Below, one piece after another: positions 35,967-44,577 of a stretch of 64,000 nt of DNA (its first letter is position 1; each line of letters starts with the position of its first letter). A program made the position numbers and the translations under genes. Under the pieces are notes generated by a model that saw only the letters and a list, made by a program, of their open reading frames with translations, made no database searches and was not told where the DNA came from. Origin of the DNA: DATHBD01 sp035296325 (GTDB lineage: Bacteria > Actinomycetota > Actinomycetes > Mycobacteriales > Micromonosporaceae); NCBI GenBank assembly GCA_035296325.1, contig DATHBD010000044.1:1-64000 (forward strand), read 5' to 3'.

Positions 35967-36362
35967 ATGTTGGACCTTGAAATGCTTCCCGGGGAGTACG
36001 CGATCTGCCGGCTTCCGGCTGACGCGCCCCTGCCGGCGGCGTTGACCGAGGCCCACCGGCACCCGAACTCGGGCGTGCTGTCGGTGACCTGGACGCCCGA
36101 TGAGGTGTCCATCCTGTGCCCGGCCGACCAGGTGCCGCCCGGTGCGACGGTGGAGACGCCGTGGCGCTGCATCCGCGTGGCCGGTCCGGTCAACCTGGCG
36201 CTCACCGGCGTTCTGGCGGCGATCGTGACGCCGCTGGCAGATGCGCGGGTCAACATCTTCGCCTTCTCCACGTACGACACGGACTACGTGCTGGTGCCGG
36301 CGGTCCGGTTCGGCGAGGCGACCGCCGCACTGATCGGTGCCGGCCACCGCATCGTCGCGTAG
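35967..36362 (+). CDS. ACT-domain protein
   Basis: 131 aa with two ACT-like halves, including EVSILCPADQVPP and LTGVLAAIVTPLADARVNIFAFSTYDTDYVLV. This matches bacterial stand-alone ACT proteins that may bind amino acids. It lies 48 bp before pheA, itself ending in an ACT domain, but has its own leaderless-type promoter (TACCCT, 8-nt gap). Confidence 0.88.
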   Translation: MLDLEMLPGEYAICRLPADAPLPAALTEAHRHPNSGVLSVTWTPDEVSILCPADQVPPGATVETPWRCIRVAGPVNLALTGVLAAIVTPLADARVNIFAFSTYDTDYVLVPAVRFGEATAALIGAGHRIVA

Positions 36363-36410
36363 CGCCATCCCTGCGTCGGCGGCCATCGGCTCAGCCGTAC
36401 GCTTTCGCAC

Positions 36411-37358
36411 ATGTCCACCCGCTTCGTCTACCTGGGGCCCGAGGCGACCTTCGCCGAGCAGGCCCTGCGTTCGCTGCACGAGGCCGAGCACGGCGTGCGT
36501 ACGCCGGCCCGCAGTGTCGCCGAGGCACTCGACGCGGTCCGCGCCGGAGACGCCGACGCGGCCCTGGTCCCGCTGGAGAACTCCGTGGGCGGGCAGGTCG
36601 GGGTGACCCTGGACGAGCTGATCTCGGGCGCACCCATGATGATCATCCGCGAGGTCGTCCTGCCGGTGCGCTTCGTGCTCGCCGCCCGTGCCGACCGGGA
36701 GCTCGCCACGATCGCCACGATCGCCGCGCACCCTCAGGCCAGTACGCAGTGCCGCGCCTGGCTGCGGGCGAAACTGCCGGCCGCCACCGTGGTCGACGTG
36801 CTCTCCAACGGTGCGGCCGCCGTCGGTGCCGCGGAGGGGGCGTACGACGCCGCGGTGTGCGCGCCCATCGGCGCCTCCCGGTACGGCCTCACCGTGCTCG
36901 CCGACGACATCGGGGACCGACCGGATGCGATGACGCGCTTCGTGCTGGTCGCCCGCCCCGGTCAGCCGCCACCGCGCACCGGAGACGACGTCACCACGCT
37001 GGCCGTGTCCATCGAGCACGACCGGGTGGGCGCCCTGCTCGCCGTGCTGACCGAACTCGCGGTGCGCGGGGTGAACCTGACTCGGATCGAGTCCCGACCG
37101 ACCGGTGAGCAGCTCGGGCGGTACACGTTCTTTCTGGACTGTGCCGGACACGTGGCGGAGGCGCGGCTCGGAGAGGCGCTGCAGGGCCTGCGGAGGGTCT
37201 GCGCCGACGTGCGCTTCCTGGGCTCGTACCCGCGGGCCGGCGTCTCGGGTAGTGCGCCGGCGGCCGGGGAGGCCCGGCAGCCGTCCGGTCTGTCCGACGC
37301 CGAGTTCGCCGACGCGGCGGCCTGGCTCACCGAGCTGCGTGCCGGTCGGCTCGGCTAG
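36411..37358 (+). CDS. pheA: Prephenate dehydratase
   Basis: Converts prephenate to phenylpyruvate in phenylalanine synthesis; 315 aa. The catalytic domain has FVYLGPEATFAEQALR, LVPLENSVGGQVGVTLDEL and the C-terminal catalytic TRFVLVARPG. The regulatory ACT domain (about 200-280) has GALLAVLTELAVRGVNLTRI and the ESRPTGEQLGRYTFFLDC Phe-binding motif, so feedback inhibition is expected. TACGCT ends 7 nt before the ATG (leaderless). Confidence 0.96.
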   Translation: MSTRFVYLGPEATFAEQALRSLHEAEHGVRTPARSVAEALDAVRAGDADAALVPLENSVGGQVGVTLDELISGAPMMIIREVVLPVRFVLAARADRELATIATIAAHPQASTQCRAWLRAKLPAATVVDVLSNGAAAVGAAEGAYDAAVCAPIGASRYGLTVLADDIGDRPDAMTRFVLVARPGQPPPRTGDDVTTLAVSIEHDRVGALLAVLTELAVRGVNLTRIESRPTGEQLGRYTFFLDCAGHVAEARLGEALQGLRRVCADVRFLGSYPRAGVSGSAPAAGEARQPSGLSDAEFADAAAWLTELRAGRLG

Positions 37359-37380
37359 CCCTTTCCGACCGCCGCCCCGA

Positions 37381-37409
37381 CGCCGCGCACCTCAACCGGG
37401 TGCGCGGCG
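37381..37409. terminator. Convergent terminator between pheA and the AIM24 gene
   Basis: CGCCGCGCACC (37381-37391) and GGTGCGCGGCG (37399-37409) form a perfect 11-bp stem with a 7-nt loop, between the facing 3' ends. Confidence 0.85.
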
Positions 37410-37429
37410 CTTCCATGTTCGTCGCGGGC

Positions 37430-38164
37430 TCAGCCGTTGAGCAGCCCGCCGAGCATGCCCTGGTTCTGCTGCTGGCCACCGGCTGCCCCGGCGATGCCGC
37501 CGGGCGGCTCCTCCGACGGCTGCACGACGACGAAGCCCTGCCCGTTGAAGCTCATCGTGAACGCCTCACCGGTGCTGCGACCCAGCAACGTGCCGAGACC
37601 CATCTGCTCGGCGCGGTGGTACCCGGTCTGCAGGCTCGCCGACCAGCAGATCGCGGCCTGGGGGTCGGCGAACGTCGGCTGGTCGACCGTCATCACCACG
37701 GGCGTGCCCCGGGTGGTGATGGCGACCCGGCCGGCACCGGAGAACACGCAGTTGAACAGGCCGGCCGCCGACATCATGCCGACGCCCTGCACCATCTTGA
37801 TGTCGTAGTTGACGCTTGAGTCGAACGCCAGCACGTTGGCGCCGTTGATCGAGATGGCGTCGCCGGCCTCCAGGTCGATGATGTGGACATCCGAGGCGCG
37901 GTCGGCCAGGAACAGGTCGCCGCGTCCGCTCACCTTCATCAGCGGTACACCCTCGCCGGTGACCTTCTGCTTGATCCACTTGCTGATCCCGCCGGAGCCG
38001 AGCGCCTGGAACTGCATCTGCCCCTGGTACGCCACCATCGAGCCGGTGCGCGCCATGATTTCGCCGTTCAGTTCGACCTTGAGCATCTTGGAGTTCTGCA
38101 GGCGGATCCCGGGCTGAGCCGACTCCTTCTCCATGTTTTCAGCTGCGAACAGCGCACTACGCAT
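37430..38164 (-). CDS. AIM24 family protein
   Basis: 244 aa of the AIM24 family (double beta-helix fold). Motifs: MLKVELNGEIMARTGSMVAY, LMKVSGRGDLFLAD, INGANVLAFDSSVNYDIKMV and CVFSGAGRVAITTRGTPVVM. Function in bacteria is unknown. The C-terminus is a Gly/Gln-rich tail. ATG 38164 is supported by AGAGGA upstream. Confidence 0.9.
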   Translation of the reverse strand: MRSALFAAENMEKESAQPGIRLQNSKMLKVELNGEIMARTGSMVAYQGQMQFQALGSGGISKWIKQKVTGEGVPLMKVSGRGDLFLADRASDVHIIDLEAGDAISINGANVLAFDSSVNYDIKMVQGVGMMSAAGLFNCVFSGAGRVAITTRGTPVVMTVDQPTFADPQAAICWSASLQTGYHRAEQMGLGTLLGRSTGEAFTMSFNGQGFVVVQPSEEPPGGIAGAAGGQQQNQGMLGGLLNG

Positions 38165-38239
38165 GAGCGTTCCTCTCAGGTACGGGCCGAATGCTGGGTG
38201 GGATTACACCGCCGATGCCGGCGAGGATAGGGCACCAGG

Positions 38240-38599
38240 TCAACCCCAGCCCAGCGCGTGCAGCCGCGCGTCGTCGATGCCGAAGTGGTGTGCGATCTCG
38301 TGTACGACGGTGACCGCGACCTCCTCGACGACATCGTCCTCCGTGTCGCACATCCGCAGGATCGGGTTGCGGTAGATGGTGATCCGGTCCGGCAGTACGC
38401 CGGAGTAGTGCCACCCGCGGTCGGTCAGGGCGTACCCCTCGTAGAGCCCGAGCAGCTCCGGCTCGCCGGGTGGGGGATCATCGGCGACCAGGACAACGAC
38501 GTTGTCCATCAGTGCGAGCAACTCGGCGGGCACCTCGTCGAGGGCCTCGCCCACCAGTTCCTCGAAGTGCTGCAGATCCATCTCAACGGCCATGACCAT
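38240..38599 (-). CDS. Small zincin-type metallopeptidase family protein
   Basis: 119-aa protein of the metallopeptidase family PF06262 type. It carries the zinc-binding HExxH as VVHEIAHHFGIDD, with the upstream conserved ITIYRNPIL and GLYEGYALTDRG. It lacks a signal peptide. GAGG lies about 7 nt before ATG 38599; ATG 38593 is an alternative start. Confidence 0.9.
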   Translation of the reverse strand: MVMAVEMDLQHFEELVGEALDEVPAELLALMDNVVVLVADDPPPGEPELLGLYEGYALTDRGWHYSGVLPDRITIYRNPILRMCDTEDDVVEEVAVTVVHEIAHHFGIDDARLHALGWG

Positions 38600-38621
38600 T
38601 CACCGTCCTCGCCACCGGGAC

Positions 38622-38678
38622 AGCTTCGGGGAAGGTGTGGCCACCGACTCTGGTCGGGACGACAACTTCCCCGAAGCT
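38622..38678 (-). terminator. Long inverted repeat downstream of the OsmC gene
   Basis: AGCTTCGGGGAAG (38622-38634) and CTTCCCCGAAGCT (38666-38678) are perfect 13-bp arms; CCGAC-TCTG-GTCGG forms a smaller hairpin inside. It separates two leftward genes and probably terminates osmC transcription. Confidence 0.65.
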
Positions 38679-38700
38679 ATGATGATCTTGAAGAAGGCGG

Positions 38701-39129
38701 TCAGACGAGTGCGGCGTCGAGCGTGATCTCGACCGAAGCGAGCGCCTGGGAGACCGGGCAGGTCGCCTTGGCGTCGTCAGCGAGCTTGGCGAACTCGGCC
38801 GGGTCGATGCCGGGCACGTCGCCCCGCGTGGTGAGGTCGATCCGGGAGATGGTGAAGCCTGCCGCACCCTTCTCCAGTTGGACGGCCGCCGTGGTCTCGA
38901 CCGAGGTGGGCGGGTAGCCGGCCGAAGCAAGCTTGTTGGAGAAGGCCATCGAGAAGCACCCGGCGTGGGCCGCCGCGATCAACTCCTCGGGATTCGTGCC
39001 GCCTTCCCCACTTTCGAAGCGCGACACGAACGAGTACGGCCCCTCGAACGCGCCGGAGCCGAGCGCCATGGTGCCGGCGCCATCCTTGAGTGTTCCCTGC
39101 CAGCGGGCAGATGAGCTACGAGTAGGCAT
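38701..39129 (-). CDS. OsmC/Ohr family peroxiredoxin
   Basis: 142-aa thiol peroxidase. The two catalytic Cys are in AAHAGCFSMAFSN and KATCPVSQAL, the arrangement that reduces organic hydroperoxides. FEGPYSFVSRFESGEGGTNPEELI is the family N-terminal block, closest to OsmC rather than Ohr. The upstream region begins the repeat island. Confidence 0.94.
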   Translation of the reverse strand: MPTRSSSARWQGTLKDGAGTMALGSGAFEGPYSFVSRFESGEGGTNPEELIAAAHAGCFSMAFSNKLASAGYPPTSVETTAAVQLEKGAAGFTISRIDLTTRGDVPGIDPAEFAKLADDAKATCPVSQALASVEITLDAALV

Positions 39130-39440
39130 GCTCGAACGTTATCCGATCGACCGGCCCGCGCCGGACGCGCCCGCTGATGCGTGACCAACCGATCGAACCG
39201 GTTGTCGGAGGTGGGTTGTCCGGCGGTTGTCCGGCGGTTGTCCGGCCAGTGCCTCGGCTCCGGCCCGGGCGTGGGTGCCTCGGCTCCGACCTGCGCGGGC
39301 TCCTGTCTCACCGGCTCCTGTCGGCTCGGCCTGCGCCGCCCTCGGTCCGCGCGGGCGTCGGTGCGTCAGTCCCGCCTCCATGCGACACGCCGACCCGACA
39401 CGCCGAGCGGCTCGCCGAGCGCCTCGCCGAGCGCCTCGCC

Positions 39441-39498
39441 GACATGTGAGTTAGGGACCTTATTGCCGCCGAGTTAAGTGCTTTTCCCGCATGTGGCG
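39441..39498. repeat. REP-like palindrome, copy 2
   Basis: Starts GACATGTGAGTTAGGGACC, core TTATTGCCGCCGAGTTAAGT, ends TTTTCCCGCATGTGGCG. The outer arms CGCCGACATG and CATGTGGCG pair. Confidence 0.75.
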
Positions 39499-39612
39499 GC
39501 GCGAGGTGCGCCCTGATTCGGGTCGGGGCTCGTTGCGTTGGGTCCGCCTGGTTCGACACGCCGAGCCGACACGCCGAGCCGACACGCCGAGCGCCTCGCC
39601 GAGCGCCTCGCT

Positions 39613-39670
39613 GTCATGTGAGTTAGGGACCTTATTGCCGCCGAGTTAGGTGCTTTTCCCGCAAGTGGCG
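39613..39670. repeat. REP-like palindrome, copy 3
   Basis: Nearly identical to copy 2: GTCATGTGAGTTAGGGACC ... GAGTTAGGTGCTTTTCCCGC. The end reads AAGTGGCG in place of ATGTGGCG. Confidence 0.75.
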
Positions 39671-39698
39671 AGGCAACGGCACCGGACGATGACGACAA

Positions 39699-39834
39699 GG
39701 CGCCCGACCGGGGGCGACAAGGCGCCCGGCCGGGGGCGACGAAGCGCGCCCGACCGGGGGTGACGAAGCGCGCCCGACCGGGGGTGACGAAGCGCGCCGA
39801 CCGGGGGTGACGAAGCGCGCCGACCGGGGGTGAC
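39699..39834. repeat. Six tandem 21-23-bp repeats
   Basis: Units of the type GCGCGCCCGACCGGGGGTGACGAA in six near-identical copies, each lacking or gaining one to two bases. No unique spacers separate them, so this is not a CRISPR array. Confidence 0.75.
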
Positions 39835-39890
39835 GCGGGCGCGCCCGAGGCGGGGGCGGCTCACCGAACGGGGTGGGCGCACGCGTCTCG

Positions 39891-41666
39891 ATGGGGCAGT
39901 ATCGGCAGGTGGGCATCGGCAGCGGGGACGGCGCGGGCGGCACGGGTGCCCCGGGCGGCGCAGGCACGGGCGGCACGGGCGGCGCAGGCCCGGGCGGCGC
40001 GGGCGGCGCGGGCGCGGGCGGCGCCGGCACGGGTGCCTCGGGCGTGGACAGCGCCGGGACACCGGGCCGGACGAGTGCCGCCGGCAGCCGCGGCTACGAC
40101 GTGATCGTGGTCGGCGGGGGGCACAACGGCCTGGTCGCCGCGGCCTACCTGGCCCGGGCCGGTCGCCGGGTGCTGGTCTGCGAGCGCCGGCCGGTCCTGG
40201 GTGGGGCGGCCGTCTCGGAGCACCCCTTCGGCCCCGACTACACCGTCACCTCGCTGTCCTATGTGGTCAGCCTGCTGCCGGCGGACATGGTGCGCGACCT
40301 GCGGCTCACCGAGCACGGGTACCACGTCTACCCGCAGGGCCCGTACTTCGCGCCCCACCGCGACGGCCGCTACCTCCGGCTGCCGGATGACCGGGCCGCC
40401 CGCCACGCGGAGATCGCGAAGTTCGCCAAGCGCGACGCGGGCGCGTACGAGCGTTGGGAGTCCTGGTTGGGCCACCTCGGCGGCCTGGTCGGGCCGCTGC
40501 TGGAGCAGATCCCGCCGAAGCTGGGCTCGAAACGGCCGCGCGACCTGATCGGGCAGGCGGGACTGGCGGCCCGGTTGCGTGGGGTGGACGTGCGGGCGGC
40601 GTACGACCTGACCAAGCTCTTCACCGCGAGCATCGCCGACCTGGTGGAGGAGCGCTTCGAGTCCGACGCGATGCGCGGGGTGCTCTCGGTGTCCGGCGTG
40701 ATCGGCACCTGGGCCGGCCCGCGCAGTGCCGGCACCGCGTACGTCATGCTCCACCACCACGTCGGCGACACCGCGTGGGGATTTCCGCGCGGCGGCATGG
40801 GCGGCGTGACGGCCGCCATCGCGGCTGCCGCCCGCGGTTTCGGTGCCCACCTGCGGACCGACGCCACGGTCGCCCGGATCGACGTACGCAACGGTCGGAC
40901 CACCGGGGTGACTCTGGCCAGCGGCGAAGAGCTCCGCGCGCCGGTCGTCATCACCACCGCGCACCCGCAGATCTCGTTCCTCCGGCTGGTGGACCGGGCC
41001 GCTCTGCCGGCCGAATTCGTCGCCGACATCGAGTCGTGGCAGACCCGCTCCGGCACGGTGAAGATCAATCTGGCCGTTGACCGGCTACCCAGATTCGCGG
41101 CGTACCCTGACCCCGATCCATCGGTCTACGGCGGGACAATTGTGCTCGCGGAGTCGTTGGATGACGTGGAGGGTGCGTTCGGCGACGCGGTGGCCGGTCG
41201 ACCGGCTACGTTGCCGTTCGCCGATGTCTGCATACCCAGCGTGTACGACGACTCGCTCGCGCCGGCAGGGAGGCACGTGGTCAGCATGTTCACCCAATGG
41301 GTGCCGCACACCTACGCCAGTGATCCGGACGCCGCGCAACTCGAGGCGTACGCCGATCGCGTCGTCGCCCGGATGGAGGCGGTGGCGCCCGGCTTCACCG
41401 ACTCCATCGTCGGCCGCCAGGTGATCGGCCCGCACCAGATGGAGACCGAGTACGGCCTCGTCGGCGGCAACATCTTCCACGGCGAACTGACCCCGGGGCA
41501 GATGTTCCACTGCCGCCCCGCCGCGGGCTTCGCCGATCTACGCACCCCGATCCGGGGGCTGTACCAGGCCGGATCGGCCACCCACGGAGGTGGCGGGGTG
41601 ACCGGCATCCCAGGTCGCAATGTCGTCCGGCAGGTGCTCGCCGACCGGCGGAAGCGGTGGTGGTGA
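39891..41666 (+). CDS. FAD-dependent oxidoreductase (phytoene desaturase/PYROXD2-like)
   Basis: About 591 aa. After a ~55-residue Gly/Ala low-complexity leader encoded by GGCGCGGGC repeats, the dinucleotide fold appears as YDVIVVGGGHNGLVAAAYLARAG with VLVCERRPVLGGAAVSE; the family C-terminal block is RGLYQAGSATHGGGGVTGIPG. Related enzymes oxidise or isomerise polyenes or unknown lipids; the substrate is unassigned. Start is uncertain: ATG 39891, GTG 39873, or GTG 39909 with CAGTAT six nt upstream. The next gene begins 1 bp after the stop. Confidence 0.88.
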   Translation: MGQYRQVGIGSGDGAGGTGAPGGAGTGGTGGAGPGGAGGAGAGGAGTGASGVDSAGTPGRTSAAGSRGYDVIVVGGGHNGLVAAAYLARAGRRVLVCERRPVLGGAAVSEHPFGPDYTVTSLSYVVSLLPADMVRDLRLTEHGYHVYPQGPYFAPHRDGRYLRLPDDRAARHAEIAKFAKRDAGAYERWESWLGHLGGLVGPLLEQIPPKLGSKRPRDLIGQAGLAARLRGVDVRAAYDLTKLFTASIADLVEERFESDAMRGVLSVSGVIGTWAGPRSAGTAYVMLHHHVGDTAWGFPRGGMGGVTAAIAAAARGFGAHLRTDATVARIDVRNGRTTGVTLASGEELRAPVVITTAHPQISFLRLVDRAALPAEFVADIESWQTRSGTVKINLAVDRLPRFAAYPDPDPSVYGGTIVLAESLDDVEGAFGDAVAGRPATLPFADVCIPSVYDDSLAPAGRHVVSMFTQWVPHTYASDPDAAQLEAYADRVVARMEAVAPGFTDSIVGRQVIGPHQMETEYGLVGGNIFHGELTPGQMFHCRPAAGFADLRTPIRGLYQAGSATHGGGGVTGIPGRNVVRQVLADRRKRWW

Positions 41667-41667
41667 C

Positions 41668-42375
41668 GTGAGCTACGACCCGTATGCTGCCACCCGGGCG
41701 GGCAACCAGGACGGCGATCCGGACGGCTTCAGCGCCGACGCCACCATCTCGAGCGATGCCAGCCCGGACGACGGCCCCGACGATGCCAGGGTGGCCGTCG
41801 GCCGCACCGGCGAGCGCGCCCACCCCGCGGTGTGGGGCCTCACCGGCGCGGGTTTCGTCTGCGCACTGGCTGGTTCGTTTCTGCCGTGGCTGACCGCCGT
41901 GCTCCCTGATCGCCAGTCCGAAGTGCTCGGTTTCCCGGGGCGGGACAAGCTCTACCTGGCCGACGTCGGCGGATTCCAGGCCTCGACGTACAGCCTGGGC
42001 TGGTCGGTGCTGCTCGCACTGATCGTGATGAGCGTCGTCGCCGGGTCCCGGGTGCGGCGGGCCTCCGCCGGCGCCGCGCTGGGCTGGGCGGGTGGGCAGT
42101 GCGCGCTGCTGGTGGCCCTGGCCGGCCAGCTCGAACACGGCAGTGTCGTGGGTTTGATGCCGATGATGCGGAGCGAGGTGCCCATGTCGACGGGCATGGG
42201 CATGTACGCCTCGGTGGCCGGCGTGTTGCTCCTCGGCGCGGCTGCGCTTCTACTGCTCCGCTCCCGGGCACGCAGGCCCGATCCGGCGCCCGAGGCGGAA
42301 ACCGATGCCGGACCCTTCGATCTGACTGTGACACCACTGCCACCCCCGGGTTGGGGCAAGGAGGGAACCGGATGA
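41668..42375 (+). CDS. Four-helix membrane protein, first of a tandem pair
   Basis: 235 aa: ~65 acidic/polar N-terminal residues, four membrane segments, and a short polar tail. Motif-like features include FLPWLTAV in the first helix region and QASTYSLGWSVLLAL. GTG 41668 has GGTGGTGGTGA upstream. The stop overlaps the next start (ATGA). No family was recognised; size and topology match the following gene, suggesting a heteromeric pair. Confidence 0.75.
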   Translation: MSYDPYAATRAGNQDGDPDGFSADATISSDASPDDGPDDARVAVGRTGERAHPAVWGLTGAGFVCALAGSFLPWLTAVLPDRQSEVLGFPGRDKLYLADVGGFQASTYSLGWSVLLALIVMSVVAGSRVRRASAGAALGWAGGQCALLVALAGQLEHGSVVGLMPMMRSEVPMSTGMGMYASVAGVLLLGAAALLLLRSRARRPDPAPEAETDAGPFDLTVTPLPPPGWGKEGTG

Positions 42376-43037
42376 CGACCGACGCGGGCGTGACGAACCA
42401 GCCGGTACCGCACGGCGCCGCCCCGCATGGCGCCGCGCGCCCGGACAGCGCTGCCCCGGCGGGCCCCCGCTTGGGCGCCGGTGCGGCCGGCGGCGCGCGG
42501 CAGCGCCGGTCCGTGCGCAGCCTGCCGGTGCGTGATGTCGCGGCGATCGCCGTGGCCGGACTTGGCACGCTGCTGCTGTTCGTGTCGCTGCTGGTGGACT
42601 GGCAGCGCGTCGTACTGCACGACGTGGCGGCAACGGCGCGCCTCGACGCCGGCATCGGTGAGATCTCCACCTGGGGCACGGCGTACGTGCTCGGCAGCAT
42701 GGTCCTGGTGGCACTCTTCGTGGGCGTGGTGGTGCTCCCGCTGCCGCTGGGCCGTGCGGCCCGCGTACTCGGGATCGCCTGGACGGTGATCCTCGCCGGG
42801 GTGGTCGCCGCCGCGATGGTGCGACTGGCGCAGCGGCCGGCCGACCTCAACGTCGGCGTGCTCGGCGGCCTGGTCGGGGGCTTCGGCCAGGCCGGCGAGG
42901 TGACGTACTCCTGGGGCCCGGGCGCCTACGTCGCCAGCGCGGCCCTGTTCGCCATGGGCGGCGCGTTCGCCGCGGCCTGCCCGGCGCTGCGGGACACCGA
43001 TAACCGCGTCGACGCCGACGATAAGCTGTCCCCGTGA
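42372..43037 (+). CDS. Four-helix membrane protein, second of a tandem pair
   Basis: 221 aa: ~50 Ala/Pro/Arg-rich residues, then four membrane segments (FVSLLVDWQRVVL after the first; ISTWGTAYVLGSMVLVALF). The layout parallels the previous protein, including a W near the first helix end. Its stop overlaps serS (GTGA), so three genes are translationally linked. Function unknown. Confidence 0.75.
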   Translation: MTTDAGVTNQPVPHGAAPHGAARPDSAAPAGPRLGAGAAGGARQRRSVRSLPVRDVAAIAVAGLGTLLLFVSLLVDWQRVVLHDVAATARLDAGIGEISTWGTAYVLGSMVLVALFVGVVVLPLPLGRAARVLGIAWTVILAGVVAAAMVRLAQRPADLNVGVLGGLVGGFGQAGEVTYSWGPGAYVASAALFAMGGAFAAACPALRDTDNRVDADDKLSP

Positions 43038-44296
43038 TTGACCTGCGCCTCCTGCGAGACGACCCGGACCAGCTCCGCGCCAGCCAGCGTACCCGCGGCG
43101 AGTCAGAGTCCCTTGTGGACGATCTGATCGCCGCGGACGACGCGCGCCGCTCCGCGGTGACCGGGTACGAGGCGCTGCGGGCGGAGCAGAAACAGCTCGG
43201 CAAGCAGATGCCCAGGGCGGCCGGCGAGGAGCGGGCGGCCCTGCTGACCCGTACCAAGGAGCTTTCCGACCGGGTCAAGCAGGCCGAAGCCGCCGCGACC
43301 GAGGCCGACGCCGCCCTGCGCCGCGCGCACCTCGCCGTGCCCAACCTGGTCGAGCCGGGTGTGCCGGTCGGTGGCGAAGACGACTTCGTGGTGCTGCGCG
43401 AGGTGGGCGACCGCCCCAGCATCGACAGCCCGCGCGACCACCTGCAGATCGGCGAGGCGCTCGGTGCGATCGACACCGAGCGCGGCGCCAAGGTCTCGGG
43501 CTCGCGCTTCTACTTCCTCACCGGCGTCGGCGCGCTGCTGCAACTCGCCATGCTGCAGCTGGCGATCGCGCAGTCGGTGGAGCACGGCTTCACGCCGATC
43601 ATCCCGCCGGTGCTGGTCAAGCCGGAGTCCATGGAGGGCACCGGCTACCTCGGTGCGCACGCCTCGGAGGTCTACCACCTCCCCGCCGACGATCTGTTCC
43701 TGGTGGGCACGTCGGAGGTGCCGCTCGCGGCGTACCACAGCGGCGAGATCCTCGACCTCGACGGGCCACGCCGCTACGCGGGCTGGTCGTCGTGCTTCCG
43801 CCGGGAGGCCGGCTCGCACGGCAAGGATGTGCGCGGGATCCTGCGGGTGCACCAGTTCGACAAGGTGGAGATGTTCTCCTTCTGCCGGCCGGCCGACGCC
43901 GCGGCCGAGCATCTGCGCCTGCTCGCCTGGGAAGAGGAGATGCTGGCCAAGGTCGAGGTGCCGTACCGGGTGATCGATGTGGCCGCCGGTGACCTCGGCT
44001 CCTCGGCGGCGCGCAAGTACGACTGCGAGGCGTGGGTGCCGTCGCAGCAGCGGTACCGCGAGGTGACGTCCACGTCGAACTGCACCACGTTCCAGGCCCG
44101 CCGGCTCAACATCCGGTACCGCGACGCCGACGGCAAGCCACAGACCGCCGCGACGCTGAACGGCACGCTTGCGACGACCCGGTGGCTCATTCCGATCCTC
44201 GAGAACCACCAGCAGCCGGACGGTTCCGTGCGCGTCCCCAAGGCCCTGCAGCCCTACCTCAACGGCCGCGACCTCCTCGAGCCCCTACCCCGCTGA
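43034..44296 (+). CDS. serS: Serine--tRNA ligase
   Basis: 420-aa class II synthetase charging tRNA-Ser (and tRNA-Sec where present). The N-terminal coiled-coil arm (about 25-100) starts MIDLRLLRDDPDQLRASQRT. Motif 2 is SSCFRREAGSHGKDVRGILR with VHQFDKVEMF, and motif 3 is TLNGTLATTRWLIPILENHQ. GTG 43034 overlaps the preceding stop, yet TAAGCT ends 6 nt before it, so serS may also have its own leaderless promoter inside the upstream gene. Confidence 0.97.
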   Translation: MIDLRLLRDDPDQLRASQRTRGESESLVDDLIAADDARRSAVTGYEALRAEQKQLGKQMPRAAGEERAALLTRTKELSDRVKQAEAAATEADAALRRAHLAVPNLVEPGVPVGGEDDFVVLREVGDRPSIDSPRDHLQIGEALGAIDTERGAKVSGSRFYFLTGVGALLQLAMLQLAIAQSVEHGFTPIIPPVLVKPESMEGTGYLGAHASEVYHLPADDLFLVGTSEVPLAAYHSGEILDLDGPRRYAGWSSCFRREAGSHGKDVRGILRVHQFDKVEMFSFCRPADAAAEHLRLLAWEEEMLAKVEVPYRVIDVAAGDLGSSAARKYDCEAWVPSQQRYREVTSTSNCTTFQARRLNIRYRDADGKPQTAATLNGTLATTRWLIPILENHQQPDGSVRVPKALQPYLNGRDLLEPLPR

Positions 44297-44341
44297 GACA
44301 GGCCCCGCGGGCGGCCCCGCCCGCGGGCGGGCCGCCCTTGC

Positions 44342-44419
44342 CCCGCGATCTTGCAGTCGTGCACGGGTGTTAGCCCCTTTCGGCCCGTTTTGCCCGAGGC
44401 ACGACTGCAAGATCGCGGG
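44342..44419. terminator. Perfect 21-bp inverted repeat after serS
   Basis: CCCGCGATCTTGCAGTCGTGC (44342-44362) is repeated in exact inversion at 44399-44419. The 36-nt loop holds a small ACGGG/CCCGT stem and a T-rich patch. Placed 46 bp after serS it may terminate it, but its length and the CGCGATCTTGC motif suggest a dispersed palindrome that has been adopted as a terminator. Confidence 0.7.
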
Positions 44420-44433
44420 CCGGGCCGGGCCGC

Positions 44434-44492
44434 GGGCGGGGCGGGGCGGGGCGGCGCGGGGCGGGGCGGGGACGACGCGGGGGCGGGGCGGG
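44434..44492 (+). other. G-run tract with quadruplex potential
   Basis: Repeated GGGGCGGGGCGGGG-type runs, at least eight G-tracts of three or more separated by one or two bases. It lies between the serS palindrome and the HAD gene on the coding strand. Confidence 0.6.
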
Positions 44493-44577
44493 CGTTCCGT
44501 TGGAATTTGACCGTGGGTTGTGGTCACGTCATCAAACCCGAGGTACGGTTGCTGCCCCGCATCGCCAGGAGGTGCGT

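Larger units (their letters stand above)
39130..39890. repeat. Repeat island without genes
   Basis: 760 bp with no supportable gene. In order: TGTCCGGCGGT units (about 39200-39245), CGCCGAGCGCCTCGC and GACACGCCGAGC units, REP-like copy 2 (39441), more of the same units, REP-like copy 3 (39613), then a six-copy 21-23-bp tandem array (39699-39834). The segment ending in copy 2 is duplicated about 172 bp further on to end in copy 3. Confidence 0.7.

Noticed and set aside
39177..39477. Several short plus-strand frames of 75-98 aa
   Set aside because: They are translations of tandem repeats in three frames at once, without start signals.
39699..39834. Regular 21-23-bp repeats resembling a CRISPR array
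   Set aside because: The units are contiguous with no unique spacers, and no cas genes are present in the window.
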